DNA of 64,000 bases from assembly GCA_001898225.1 (NCBI GenBank), contig MKTJ01000064.1:30778-94777 (forward strand). The letters are read 5' to 3'. Below, piece by piece: positions 25,220-34,706 of this stretch (its first letter is position 1; each line of letters starts with the position of its first letter). Source of the DNA: Chloroflexi bacterium 54-19. Lineage in GTDB: Bacteria; Chloroflexota; Chloroflexia; Chloroheliales; Chloroheliaceae. The notes under the pieces are model-generated. The model made no database searches and was not told the origin of the DNA. It saw only the letters and a program-made list of their open reading frames with translations. Made by a program: the position numbers and the translations under genes.

Positions 25220-28200
25220 ATGTTTAAACCAGGCTACACATATTTTAATCGTCCGGCCTACGAGCCACGCCAGCCTCAATCGCGAGACCTTGATCTTTTT
25301 GCGCCACCACCGCAGCCTGAAAAAGGCTTTCTCCAAAAAGTTTTGCAATGGGGTTCGGTTGTTATTGGTCTATTAACCCTAGTGGCTACGGCCTATTTTG
25401 CAACAGCCGGCGCAGCGACCCTGGGAAATAATTATCAATTGGTCGTATTAGCCGGTATCAGTATCGGCTTGGGTTCTTTCCTTACAGCCGCCGGGATTCT
25501 TGCGGCCGGAGCTAAAACCCGCCGGGAAGTTAAGCGTTATCGAGGTTACCTTGGGCAACAACGTAACCAGCTGGCCTTGGAAAAGGCCGAATATTGCCGA
25601 ATATTAAACTGGATTGACCCACCTCCTGCCGAATTGCTTGATGTAGTAGCCGAAGGCAAAGGTCGCTATCTCTGGGAGCGCCAGCCCAATCACGTTCCGG
25701 CCTTTTTACGCGTCCGTATAGGGATACAGCCGGTACAACCAGGTGGGGTCAGGATAAAATTACCTTCTTCGGTTACGTCAAACCTTAATCCTACCGACCT
25801 CGATAAAGAAATCCAAAAACTTTACAAAGATTTTAGTAGCGTTGAAAATGTGCCGGGCCTGGTTAATTTACGGGAAGCGGGTGTGTTCGGGGTTGCCGGG
25901 TCTTTCCAGTTTAGTTACGAATTGGTCTGCGCGATAGTCTGCCAGATTGCAGTCCATCATTCGCCGGAGGATGTGCGGATGATGTTCTTTTATAGCCAGG
26001 AACGCGCCCCGGAGTGGTTCTGGGCAGGGTGGTTGCCCCATTCCCAGCCAATCGATGGGGATGAAGAAAAACCCTGGCTAGCCGGGACCGGGTCGGACAT
26101 GGCTAAACTGGCCAGTAATCTAAAGCAAATCCTTGAACAACGCCGGGAAAAGGCTAAAAACAACAATCTTTATAATAATACCAATCCTTACCTGCCGTTT
26201 ATTGTGGTGGTAATCGATGATACCGGTTTTTCGGCCATAGATCGGGATTTGGTGCGCTGGTTACTCCAGGATGGCCCGGCTTTTAACATCATTACTATTT
26301 ACCTGGCCCGCAGTGACACGGCTTTACCAGCCGCCTGCCTCGCCTTTGTCAACTTGCAAACTGACGGCAATATGCAATTTGTGGTTAATACACGCGAAGG
26401 CACGGGTCTGAAAAGCGTTTTGAAAGCTGACCGGATTAGCCGCAGCGAGCAAGAAAGCCTGGCCCGCAAATTAGCTCCCCTTCAACTTATCCAGGGCCAA
26501 AAGGCCTTTTCTCTGCAACAGAATCTGAATTTTTTTGAAGTGTTGGGCTGGAATAAGCTCGATGGGCGAACGGTAGCGCAGAACTGGCAAAGCCGAGGAG
26601 GAGCTGACCTGGAAGCCTTACTTGGTCAGGATAGCACCGGACGGGAAATGCTCATTAACCTTGACGAAAGTGGTCATGGCACCCACGGGATACTGGCAGG
26701 TGAATCCGGTTCTGGCAAAGGCGAGTTATTGCTTACTTTAATTACCAGCCTGGCCCTTAAAAATCATCCTTCCCGGCTTAATTTTGTACTAGCCGATTTC
26801 AAGGGAGGTGCGACCTTCAGCGTTTTTGAACAACTACCTCATACGGTTGGTTTTGCTACCGACCAGATAGACGAATTTGGCCTGACCCGCTTTCTTACAG
26901 CCATCCAGGTAGAGCTACAACGCCGTAAAGATATTATGGAAACGGCCAAAAAACGCTACGGCCACCGGGTCCAAAAAATCCGGGATTACGAACTGGCGGC
27001 CCCAGATGAAGTATTCCCTTTCCTTCTTATCGTAATTGATGAGTTCGCGGAGTTGGCCCGGACCGTTCCCGATATGCTAGATAAACTGATTCCGATTGCG
27101 CAGCAGGGCCGCTCGCTAGGCGTCTTTTTACTTCTTTCCATGCAGAGTACCGAGGCACTGAAAGGCCAGATTGAATTAAACTTGAGCTATCGTATCGCCT
27201 TGCGGATGTCCAAAGATGACAGCATGAAACTTCTCAAAGACGCGGCTGCGGCGTCGATCAGCCGCAACAATCGGGGTCGGGCCTTCTTCCGGTGGGATAA
27301 CTTATTGCAAGAGTTCCAGACCGCCCGAGTGATGACCCAGGTTTTATCCATGCGAGACCTCGATAAAAGGGATACCCAGGAAAAACCACAGGTTCGTTTG
27401 ATAGATATAAATTGGACCCCGGTAAAACCTCCGCAAATTTCGGGTGGGATTAATACTTCTGGTCTTGCAATTCACAATCCGCCTACGGATATCCCAATTG
27501 ACGTTGAGATAGCGGTCAAAGCTTGCCAGGATGCCGTACACTTGATACCGTTACACAAACCCCTTTCTCGGCCCTGGTTACCACCTTTACCTATAGCCAT
27601 TGCCCTAAGCGATCTAATGCCTGGTGTTTTACAAGGAAATCACTTCCAGGGCTGGCCCGATGCAAAAGAGTGGGTGCGCCTGCCGGTAGGTGTCCAGGAC
27701 CGCTATTGGGACTGGCAAAACCCCCAACCGGTGCTTTATGCTGACCTCTCAGCAGGTCGACACCTGCAATTTCTAGGCACACAGGATTCCGGGCGCACTT
27801 CAGCCTTGCTTTCCAGCATTCTGGGACTGGCGGTCACTCACACGCCTAATGAGGTGGCTTTCGTTTTTATTGATTTTGGGACAACACTCAGCCTATTCAA
27901 AAACCTACCTCACCGGGTAGAACATTTTGGATCACATCAGTGTAAAGAGATTGCCGATATTTTAAATGACCTAGTAGGTCTTCTGGAAGACCGGCGCCAA
28001 CGTTTCGCAAACCTGGAAAATGATAGAATCGCCACTAATCTACCTGATTACCGGGCTTACCAGCAAAACCGGGGATTACCAGTGGAGAAGCAAGCTGAGG
28101 CTGTAGTGGTTGTTATAGATAATTATACTTCCTGGTATCAGAGTCAGCCCGATTTCCATTTTCAGGTTTTGCCACTTGTCAAAAACCTGGTGCAAAACGG

Positions 28201-28513
28201 CCCGGCATTTGGAATACACTTGATAATTACGGCAGACCGGGCGATGGATGTTGCGAGCGCCCAACTGCAAGCTAACTTTCTCAGCATCTCTTTACGAATG
28301 GATCCAACAGATTTAGGGGTTATGCCCTACGACCGCAAAATTTTAGCGGCCTGGCAGGGCAGGAACGGGCGGGGGTTTATTGAAAACTCCGGTAATTATA
28401 ACCTGGTAGAAGTGCAATGCTTAAACCCCACTGCTGTCTCAGAAGCCGAACAGTTAAAAACCGTACAGTACCTTGTGAATGAAATTGCCGCCTGCCAGAA
28501 AGTTACCAGCTAG
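25220..28513 (+). CDS. essC: EssC/EccC-type FtsK-SpoIIIE membrane ATPase
   Basis: The 1097-residue protein is the motor of the locus. Two membrane helices lie at about residues 35-90. A D0-like domain follows at about 190-420 (GVAGSFQFSYELVCAIVCQ, HHSPEDVRMMFFY, WAGWLPHSQP). First FtsK domain: Walker A-like GESGSGKGE at 494-502, with Gly501 where Ser/Thr is expected, and Walker B LLIVIDEFAEL with Asp607. Second FtsK domain: GTQDSGRTS at 853-861, with Arg859 in place of Lys, and a degenerate VVVVIDNYT. EccC/EssC proteins usually have three C-terminal ATPase domains; only two are evident here. There is no fused FHA domain. Neighbours are a WXG100 gene 21 bp upstream and a YukD-like gene 15 bp downstream. 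Confidence 0.9.
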   Translation: MFKPGYTYFNRPAYEPRQPQSRDLDLFAPPPQPEKGFLQKVLQWGSVVIGLLTLVATAYFATAGAATLGNNYQLVVLAGISIGLGSFLTAAGILAAGAKTRREVKRYRGYLGQQRNQLALEKAEYCRILNWIDPPPAELLDVVAEGKGRYLWERQPNHVPAFLRVRIGIQPVQPGGVRIKLPSSVTSNLNPTDLDKEIQKLYKDFSSVENVPGLVNLREAGVFGVAGSFQFSYELVCAIVCQIAVHHSPEDVRMMFFYSQERAPEWFWAGWLPHSQPIDGDEEKPWLAGTGSDMAKLASNLKQILEQRREKAKNNNLYNNTNPYLPFIVVVIDDTGFSAIDRDLVRWLLQDGPAFNIITIYLARSDTALPAACLAFVNLQTDGNMQFVVNTREGTGLKSVLKADRISRSEQESLARKLAPLQLIQGQKAFSLQQNLNFFEVLGWNKLDGRTVAQNWQSRGGADLEALLGQDSTGREMLINLDESGHGTHGILAGESGSGKGELLLTLITSLALKNHPSRLNFVLADFKGGATFSVFEQLPHTVGFATDQIDEFGLTRFLTAIQVELQRRKDIMETAKKRYGHRVQKIRDYELAAPDEVFPFLLIVIDEFAELARTVPDMLDKLIPIAQQGRSLGVFLLLSMQSTEALKGQIELNLSYRIALRMSKDDSMKLLKDAAAASISRNNRGRAFFRWDNLLQEFQTARVMTQVLSMRDLDKRDTQEKPQVRLIDINWTPVKPPQISGGINTSGLAIHNPPTDIPIDVEIAVKACQDAVHLIPLHKPLSRPWLPPLPIAIALSDLMPGVLQGNHFQGWPDAKEWVRLPVGVQDRYWDWQNPQPVLYADLSAGRHLQFLGTQDSGRTSALLSSILGLAVTHTPNEVAFVFIDFGTTLSLFKNLPHRVEHFGSHQCKEIADILNDLVGLLEDRRQRFANLENDRIATNLPDYRAYQQNRGLPVEKQAEAVVVVIDNYTSWYQSQPDFHFQVLPLVKNLVQNGPAFGIHLIITADRAMDVASAQLQANFLSISLRMDPTDLGVMPYDRKILAAWQGRNGRGFIENSGNYNLVEVQCLNPTAVSEAEQLKTVQYLVNEIAACQKVTS

Positions 28514-28528
28514 AAGGATAAAAATAAT

Positions 28529-29146
28529 ATGTCAGGGGTAATTGTAACTGTTAAAAGAGCGGAGGACAGCCAGTACAAAGTGGTCGAGGTGCCATTAAAC
28601 CTGACGGCCGCCGAACTGGCTCTTATGCTATCCCAGGCCTTGAACTGGCACATCGACCGGGCCGGAAAACCGATCTTCTATCAAATTGAAACCGATTTTT
28701 TACAACGTCGCCTTTATCCCGACGAGTCTTTACAAAATGTGGGAGTTTTAAAGGGCACTTCTTTAATTCTTCACCCTGTAGCGAACGGCCACGAGCATGA
28801 TGTTTTCCAACCGGGCTTTTCGCCTGGAAGAGTCACTCCAACCCCGGCGGTGTCCGGTTGGCGCTCTCAAACACCTGCGGCTTTACGGTTTAATCCTTTA
28901 ACACCACCGGCTGGTAATCCAGGTAATCCTCCACCGGTCTCGGCTAACCCATATTCACAAAATATGGCGGCTAATACGCCAGCCGGGGTGTCCGGCCCAA
29001 CCGACCCAAATCCGGGGTCGGGGCCAATCACAGGTTGGAAACCGCTCGGTCTGGACTTGCCACCTGCGGTAAGTCAGCCGCCTGCCGAACCTGTTGAAAA
29101 TACCCCGTCCCAATCACCGTTTAAGTGGAAAAAACTTGACGATTGA
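28529..29146 (+). CDS. YukD/EsaB-like ubiquitin-fold protein with disordered tail
   Basis: The 205-residue protein has a ubiquitin-like beta-grasp domain in residues 1-82 (GVIVTVKRAEDSQYKVVEVP, DESLQNVGVLKGTSLILHP). The hallmark YukD elements are present: the N-terminal strand pair, a long helix (LTAAELALMLSQALNW) and the closing strand. The remaining ~120 residues are Pro/Gly/Asn-rich and likely disordered, ending in a basic KWKKLDD. YukD/EsaB are small cytoplasmic regulators of type VII secretion; the long tail is unusual for them. It begins 15 bp after the EssC-like gene, so it is co-transcribed. Confidence 0.82.
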   Translation: MSGVIVTVKRAEDSQYKVVEVPLNLTAAELALMLSQALNWHIDRAGKPIFYQIETDFLQRRLYPDESLQNVGVLKGTSLILHPVANGHEHDVFQPGFSPGRVTPTPAVSGWRSQTPAALRFNPLTPPAGNPGNPPPVSANPYSQNMAANTPAGVSGPTDPNPGSGPITGWKPLGLDLPPAVSQPPAEPVENTPSQSPFKWKKLDD

Positions 29147-29300
29147 GCAGCCCGCTCAATTTTAAGGCTTGTGAGCTATTAATAAATCGCTGGTTATGAT
29201 CGTTTTTAACTACCGAATAATCTTTGGTTTTACCCAAATCAGGCAAGTTTACTGAAGTTGGATAAGGTTTATTTTTAAGGTTAAAGTGGGGGAGATTGAT

Positions 29301-30539
29301 TTGGGTGATATGCTTACAACTGATCGGCAGGATTTGGACACGGCCTTAGGAGCAATGCATACAGGTAATTTTCATATTGCATTACCGATTTTAGAGCGGC
29401 TTGCAAAAGCATATCCTGAACGAGCTAATCTGGGGCAATGGCAATTAAAATGTCAACAACAACTTGGTCTTCTAAAAGGCGAAATTTCACCACCTATACC
29501 AAATTCCAATTTTACAAATTTTACCAGTTTGCCGCCTTCCTCACAGAACTCAGGTTCGTCTCAACCCCCTATGACGCCAACCACCCTTTCGACACAAAAC
29601 AATTATCCACCTAGCCGGGTGGTTCCAAACCAACCACACAGTTTCCAATCCGCGGGTAGCACCTTTCCTGGTCAGCCTCAACCGGGTAATCTTCAAAACT
29701 ACGATCCTATCCTTTCCCAAACCGGCTCCTGGCAGAATATCAACAATACAAACAACCCGGTATTTCAAAATTATTCCGCCCCTTTAGCCCCGCAACCTAA
29801 CCAATTTTCAAATAACCAAAGCGCCACTCCTAACAATTTTTATCAAACTACCCCAGGTGGGGGACAAACAGGCCCAACTTTTTATGGGCAAGGCAGTTAC
29901 TCGGCTACAAAAAATTCACGACCAATAGAAAATTTAAGTTTGCTTCAACTACTAATTGGGCTGGCAGGTTGCTGTTTCATAATTGCAGCCTTCCTACCCC
30001 AGGCTATTGTAAATGACTCTTTTCGCTGTAACGGCGCGTTCGAAATGGGAAACAGGCTTCCTTCCGCACCATGTGGACCCTGGATAAGTCAGGGGGGAGG
30101 CTTCTACACCCAAAATAGTATTTTCCCCTACAGTCGAACCTCAACTATGGGTGGATTGAATGACGCAGTTTCCATAATCACGATGCTTTCGGGGGTAACG
30201 ATAATTATCGGAATGGTTCTTACTATATTTAAAATAAAATTGAAGGTGGGCCTCCACCACATTGACTCTTTCTGGATCGCTTTAGTAGGAATTTTGATAG
30301 CCGGTGCGGCGACCCTTTATAGGTTCTTAAACCTACCAAATATCTATAATCCTGTTGAATGGGATTATCCTAAACATGGTTATGATGGAAGCGTAATAGG
30401 CCAGGGCTATAATAGCGGCGTTTACGAAACAACCAGCATCCCTCAGCCAGGCTTATTCCTGGCTGGTGGAGCGATTATCATTATAATATTAATCCTGCTA
30501 ATTTCCTGGAGAGCCGGGCATAATCACCGCATTCCATAA
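29301..30539 (+). CDS. Polytopic membrane protein with Pro/Gln/Asn-rich linker
   Basis: The ~412-residue protein begins with a TPR-like unit (DTALGAMHTGNFHIALPILERL). A long Pro/Gln/Asn/Ser-rich stretch covers about residues 70-205. Four membrane helices follow (LLIGLAGCCFIIAAFLP, TMLSGVTIIIGMVLTI, SFWIALVGILIAGAATLY, LAGGAIIIIILILLIS). I recognise no family. It is the last plus-strand gene of the type VII-like run, after a 154-bp gap, and could be a membrane component. Start candidates are GTG 29286, TTG 29301 (chosen, with gggggag just upstream) and ATG 29310. It is convergent with the next gene. Confidence 0.65.
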   Translation: MGDMLTTDRQDLDTALGAMHTGNFHIALPILERLAKAYPERANLGQWQLKCQQQLGLLKGEISPPIPNSNFTNFTSLPPSSQNSGSSQPPMTPTTLSTQNNYPPSRVVPNQPHSFQSAGSTFPGQPQPGNLQNYDPILSQTGSWQNINNTNNPVFQNYSAPLAPQPNQFSNNQSATPNNFYQTTPGGGQTGPTFYGQGSYSATKNSRPIENLSLLQLLIGLAGCCFIIAAFLPQAIVNDSFRCNGAFEMGNRLPSAPCGPWISQGGGFYTQNSIFPYSRTSTMGGLNDAVSIITMLSGVTIIIGMVLTIFKIKLKVGLHHIDSFWIALVGILIAGAATLYRFLNLPNIYNPVEWDYPKHGYDGSVIGQGYNSGVYETTSIPQPGLFLAGGAIIIIILILLISWRAGHNHRIP

Positions 30540-30617
30540 ATATTTTTTAAAGTTTGGTGGGTATAGGGTATAGGTATAGCTTGGAAATTTTGCACGGGTG
30601 GGTCCCAGCAGGCAGTG

Positions 30618-32462
30618 CTAATGCCCCGACCAGGCCAAACTTTGCGCACCTCGCATAAACTCCTGCCGGTCATAACGCCCGTTTTCAAGGTTCACCAGGT
30701 AAATTGAAGAAGCTCTGAAAGATTGAGTTGAACCGGAGCCGGAGGACGAAGTCGAACTGGAGGGAACCAATTCGTAAGCCAGCCACTTGCCATCAGGTGA
30801 AAATTCAAGAGTTTTACCCATAACCAATGAACTGCTGGAACTGCCCCGCCAGATTTCCGCCTCACTTCCGTTATCAAGGTTTACCAGGCTGTAGCGATAT
30901 AGGTCCGAATCCAGTTTTGAATAAACCAGGGCGTGGCGGCTATCGGGAGACCAGCTAAAACCTTGAATTTGGCCTATCCTGGTGGAAAGGCGTAACCGCT
31001 TTTCACCCTTCGGATCTGTAACAAAATAATCGGTCGAAGAAGCACCGCTATCATCAACCGTGTGGTATTGAAAATATAAAACTTTTTGATTTTCGCCGGC
31101 ACTAATACTAAAGGTAGTGCTTGCCAGGTAAGGATCGCTGAGGATATAAGCTTTCCCATCATTTGCAATACTTACCAGCTGCCGACTTGAGCTTGTATTA
31201 AAGGGCTCCTGGTTTTCCAAAGCTCCAAGAATGCGTTCGTCATTTGAACTAAAACCCGGGTTATTCAAGAAATCTTCATAGTAAAGTTTTGGATTGGCTC
31301 CGTTAATATCGGTTGTATAAAGTTGACGGGTTTGTTTGGTCAAATTGGTGTTATTAAAGTTACCTCCACGTGTTTCGTAAATATCATAAAGCCAGGCTAA
31401 CCGCTGGCCGCTTGGGCTAAGTACCAGCGAAGTGAGCTCAGTAGCCCGGTTTACCGCCCCGCTATTAAAAGGGTTAATTGAAGGGGTGGGGACAGGTGTT
31501 GTCTGTATCGCCGGAGTCCCGGAGGCTTTGGTTGTTATGGGCACCGGCGTGTTGGTCGGTTCAGGGGTCGGTGTAAAACTTGCGGTTAACTCCTGGCGGC
31601 TGATACTTTCTAAGGGTTGGGCCACCTCTACCGGACTTCCCCCTTTAAGGTCAACCGCTTCTACTAACAATTTGTTCTTTATATTGGCCGAGGTAGAGAG
31701 CGTAATGAACATTAAAACTCTGGTCCCGGCCACCGAAAAAGCCAGGTCGCCGGTCGATTGGTAAGAGTTCTGACTTGCCTGGGAAAAGTTTAAACTATTA
31801 AATAATTCGTTTGAGGTTTTAGTTTCTACATTATATGCCAGTAGTCTAACTTCTCTACTGCTACTCAACTGACCAATCTTCACCAATAAATACTTGCCAT
31901 CCGCAGTAAAACCAACCTGGGAAGGGTCAACATTGGAAAAGAGCCGCTGCAAATCGCCACCGTTTACTTCCGAACGCCACAACGAACTGCCAACCATAAA
32001 GAAAGCCCCTTTGCTATCACTACTGAATAAGGTATGTGCGTATTGGTTAGACTCACCTCCCCAAATTTGGGGTCGCGAATAATCAAGAGGGTAAGTGTAG
32101 TCGGTTGCATTTTCATAGATACGTACGGGCTGACTGCCATCCTCCCGTGCCACCCAGAGATCGTACTTACCAAAATTTTCAGTTTGGAAGGCAATATAAT
32201 GAGTGCCATTTAGAAGCTGTAAAACCGAAAAGACACCCAGAACCACAAATCCAGTAAGGCATATCCCTAGAATCACATAAGCCCAACGAATATTGGGCCA
32301 CCTTTTCTTCGTGGTTTTCTGTGAGATATGAGGCCCCTGTGGTTTAATTCCATTAGTTGCAGCCGGTGTCTGAAAAGAAGCGGCTACCGGTAAGGCTTGA
32401 TTACAGTTTATACAATTGGATACTCCTGGCTGGTTATAAGTCTGGCAATTAGGGCAGATCAT
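30618..32462 (-). CDS. Zinc-ribbon, membrane-anchored TolB-like beta-propeller
   Basis: The 614-residue protein starts with a zinc ribbon (CPNCQTYNQPGVSNCINC). One membrane helix follows at about residues 55-80 (YVILGICLTGFVVLGVFSV). The exported C-terminal part is a beta-propeller with TolB/WD-like blade motifs (REDGSQPVRIYENATDYTYP, SWSPDSRHALVYS, FSPDGKWLAYEL). A Pro/Thr-rich insert sits near residue 300. The predicted topology is ribbon inside, propeller outside. It is the most downstream of four minus-strand genes. It belongs to the family of zinc-ribbon/TM/propeller proteins that fills the next 25 kb. Confidence 0.8.
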   Translation of the reverse strand: MICPNCQTYNQPGVSNCINCNQALPVAASFQTPAATNGIKPQGPHISQKTTKKRWPNIRWAYVILGICLTGFVVLGVFSVLQLLNGTHYIAFQTENFGKYDLWVAREDGSQPVRIYENATDYTYPLDYSRPQIWGGESNQYAHTLFSSDSKGAFFMVGSSLWRSEVNGGDLQRLFSNVDPSQVGFTADGKYLLVKIGQLSSSREVRLLAYNVETKTSNELFNSLNFSQASQNSYQSTGDLAFSVAGTRVLMFITLSTSANIKNKLLVEAVDLKGGSPVEVAQPLESISRQELTASFTPTPEPTNTPVPITTKASGTPAIQTTPVPTPSINPFNSGAVNRATELTSLVLSPSGQRLAWLYDIYETRGGNFNNTNLTKQTRQLYTTDINGANPKLYYEDFLNNPGFSSNDERILGALENQEPFNTSSSRQLVSIANDGKAYILSDPYLASTTFSISAGENQKVLYFQYHTVDDSGASSTDYFVTDPKGEKRLRLSTRIGQIQGFSWSPDSRHALVYSKLDSDLYRYSLVNLDNGSEAEIWRGSSSSSLVMGKTLEFSPDGKWLAYELVPSSSTSSSGSGSTQSFRASSIYLVNLENGRYDRQEFMRGAQSLAWSGH

Positions 32463-32522
32463 AACTGGTTAACCTCAATTTAGGTAAATAACTCTTTTAG
32501 ACAATAAGCTAACGAAGGTAAT

Positions 32523-33212
32523 TCAAGCAATTTTAATCGGGGTGGCGCAATAACCACAGAATTTGCTACCCGCCCGCAAAGTTTGGTTACAATTAGGGCA
32601 AGTAATAGTAGAAGTTCCACTAATAACCTGATTCGGAACCGGCGTGCCGCTTGCTTTAGGCTGGCGGGGCGGTACATTATCGATGGCTGGTGAGGGGGGA
32701 CGAGCCGGAGAATAGCCGGTTATGGGAGGAGACTGTGAAACGACCGGATAAGAATTGGTTGAGTAACTGGCCTGCCCAATACTTGCTGCCATAACTGGCA
32801 CACCAATAGAGCGGGCCCGGCGTAAGCTACGATTGTGCTGGTATCTAGTCCATAAGTACCAGCACAATATAGATAAAAGTAGACCGGTAATTGCAATGAC
32901 CAGGCCGATTATGCCCCCCTCTATTCCGCTGGATAGACCGGTATTGGGGGCTACCAGTGGGCCACCTTCTACCAATGCTTTTACCTGGATTGAGTCTATG
33001 GTGGATGGCGTATTAAGGCTTACCGGTGGGGCAGCCGTAATATAGCCGACCGTCTTGGCCGGTATTGTGGCGGTTGGGGCGGCCTGGTAGGCTGGCTCAG
33101 CCTTGACTGGCAAAATAGTGATTGAACTTATGAGGGCAAGTAATAAAAGCAATAATGACCCACTTAAAAGGGCCGGGCGAAGTTTGGAGTTCATTGAGCT
33201 ATTACGAAACAT
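32523..33212 (-). CDS. Membrane protein with C-terminal zinc ribbon
   Basis: The 229-residue protein starts with a signal-like hydrophobic helix (LLSGSLLLLLLALISSI), followed by an exported ~65-residue loop. A second membrane helix lies at about residues 105-125 (IIGLVIAITGLLLSILCWYL), then a Pro/Ser-rich cytoplasmic linker. At the C-terminus is a zinc ribbon (CPNCNQTLRAGSKFCGYC). The order is thus reversed compared with its neighbours, but the ribbon is again predicted to be cytoplasmic. This suggests the ribbons share a cytoplasmic partner (inference). A perfect 12-bp dyad lies inside the coding region, in and just after the second helix. No enzyme domain is present. Confidence 0.72.
   Translation of the reverse strand: MFRNSSMNSKLRPALLSGSLLLLLLALISSITILPVKAEPAYQAAPTATIPAKTVGYITAAPPVSLNTPSTIDSIQVKALVEGGPLVAPNTGLSSGIEGGIIGLVIAITGLLLSILCWYLWTRYQHNRSLRRARSIGVPVMAASIGQASYSTNSYPVVSQSPPITGYSPARPPSPAIDNVPPRQPKASGTPVPNQVISGTSTITCPNCNQTLRAGSKFCGYCATPIKIA
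32832..32868. repeat. Perfect 12-bp inverted repeat inside a coding region
   Basis: attgtgctggta (32832-32843) and taccagcacaat (32857-32868) are exact inverted copies with a 13-nt loop, inside the zinc-ribbon membrane protein gene. It could be an accidental result of the encoded Trp/Tyr/Gln-rich stretch, an mRNA hairpin, or a protein-binding dyad. Confidence 0.6.
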
Positions 33213-33292
33213 ACAATATCTCCCCTCACACGTAACAGTTTAGTAAGACCTGAAAGCTCGAATTGAAGACAGTTCCGAAAAACTTTTAGTTC

Positions 33293-34639
33293 TTATTGTC
33301 TTGACCAATCAAACTGTGAAATGTTTGCGTCAATAGAGATGACTTTACCCGGCATTTGGTCCGGTCCTACTTCAACAATTTTTAACAAAGCTTTGGAATT
33401 AGAAGAAGCATCAGTTTCGACGTTGAGGAATGCCAGCGCCCGTCCATCCGGCGACCAGGCAATATCCTGAAAGGTTTGAAACCCATTCAAAACCTTGCCT
33501 TCAAGAGGGCTTTTTTGTCCCGGCACACTAAGGAAAAAGATTTTTTCTCCTACCACAGCAATAGTTTTTCCATCTGGCGAAAACCGAGCATTGTGATAAG
33601 ACCGTCTGGGGTCGCCCTGCATCCCGTAGGGAGATAGATACTGCCCATTAGTTAGCTTAATGGCGCCATCACCAAACTTATCAGGGTCCCCGTAATAAAG
33701 AGCAAAATCATTGCTGCCATTTTCCTGGGTTTGCCATAATGCATTTTCGCCATCAACTGTCCAATCGTAAATCCACCTAATGGCTCCCTGGCGCATCGTA
33801 AGAGGGTCATTTGGTTTAGAACTTGCAATGGGACACATCGAAACATAGCCAGGGTCACCCTCTACAGCCTGGAGCAATTCTATAAGGGCAATAAAGCGGC
33901 CTCTAGGAGACCAACGTAAAAGTTCGAACCCATAGTTTGGCTTGCTGGTACACATCTCCTGCCTTCCGGAGCCATCGAGATTGACGGAAACTATACGATC
34001 ACCCCCGTAATAGGCATTCTGGGTGGCCGGAAGTTCGACGGTAAAAGCAACCCGCTGACCATCAGGAGAAAAGAGAGGATTTTTGCCATGCCCAACTATC
34101 TTCTTGCCACTACCATCAGGGTTTATTAAAGTTATGTTGCCCTCATAATCGGAATAGACTAACTTCCCGGTTAATGGCGCAGAAGTGGGAACGGTTGCAG
34201 CCACGAAAGGAGTCGTGGGCGGAGCGGAAGCCGCCGTTGTAACCATTAAACCAATATTGGGAGAGCCGATTGGTGGGTCTTTTTGAGGGTCTGATAAATG
34301 ACTGACGGTAGGAAAAGGAGTAGCTGGCACAGGTGTCGCTGTAGGAAAGGGCCCTGTGGAAGTTACTGCGGCCGGTGAAACCACTGAAACGGTTGAGAAT
34401 TGTATTGAAGCACTCACCGCGGGGCTGGCTACGGCAGTTGTTTCGGAAGCTGAAGTTGCATTAACAGTGGTGATGGAGGGTGAAAGTAACTTTTCGGTTG
34501 GGGTAACTTTCACCAGCACCTCTGCGGTATACTGGGGCACATTATCCTGCCCGCAAGCCGTCAGAAAAGGTATTATCAAGAGAAGTTTTAGGCTTATTAT
34601 TACCCTGAGTTCTTTTCTTTTAATCTTGAGACAAACCAT
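33293..34639 (-). CDS. Lipoprotein with TolB-like beta-propeller
   Basis: The 448-residue protein has a basic N-terminus and hydrophobic helix ending in a lipobox (IIPFLTAC, Cys29). A Thr/Val/Pro-rich linker runs to about residue 155. Propeller blades follow with TolB-like DPDG/SPDG motifs (YSDYEGNITLINPDGSGKK, LFSPDGQRVAFTVE, AWSPDGRALAFLN). It should be tethered to the outer face of the membrane. An agga sequence sits 7 nt before ATG 34639. It lies between the zinc-ribbon membrane protein and a longer lipoprotein of the same kind. Function is unknown; such propellers usually mediate protein contacts. Confidence 0.78.
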   Translation of the reverse strand: MVCLKIKRKELRVIISLKLLLIIPFLTACGQDNVPQYTAEVLVKVTPTEKLLSPSITTVNATSASETTAVASPAVSASIQFSTVSVVSPAAVTSTGPFPTATPVPATPFPTVSHLSDPQKDPPIGSPNIGLMVTTAASAPPTTPFVAATVPTSAPLTGKLVYSDYEGNITLINPDGSGKKIVGHGKNPLFSPDGQRVAFTVELPATQNAYYGGDRIVSVNLDGSGRQEMCTSKPNYGFELLRWSPRGRFIALIELLQAVEGDPGYVSMCPIASSKPNDPLTMRQGAIRWIYDWTVDGENALWQTQENGSNDFALYYGDPDKFGDGAIKLTNGQYLSPYGMQGDPRRSYHNARFSPDGKTIAVVGEKIFFLSVPGQKSPLEGKVLNGFQTFQDIAWSPDGRALAFLNVETDASSNSKALLKIVEVGPDQMPGKVISIDANISQFDWSRQ

Positions 34640-34706
34640 TCTTTTTTCCTGAGATTACCGCCCGAGATTACCCTCTGGTTGTTTCCTTAAAGTTGAGATA
34701 ATTCGG

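Noticed and set aside
30555..30580. Short tandem repeats of ggtatag between convergent genes
   Set aside because: Only about three imperfect copies; too short to assign a role, and no terminator-like stem accompanies them.
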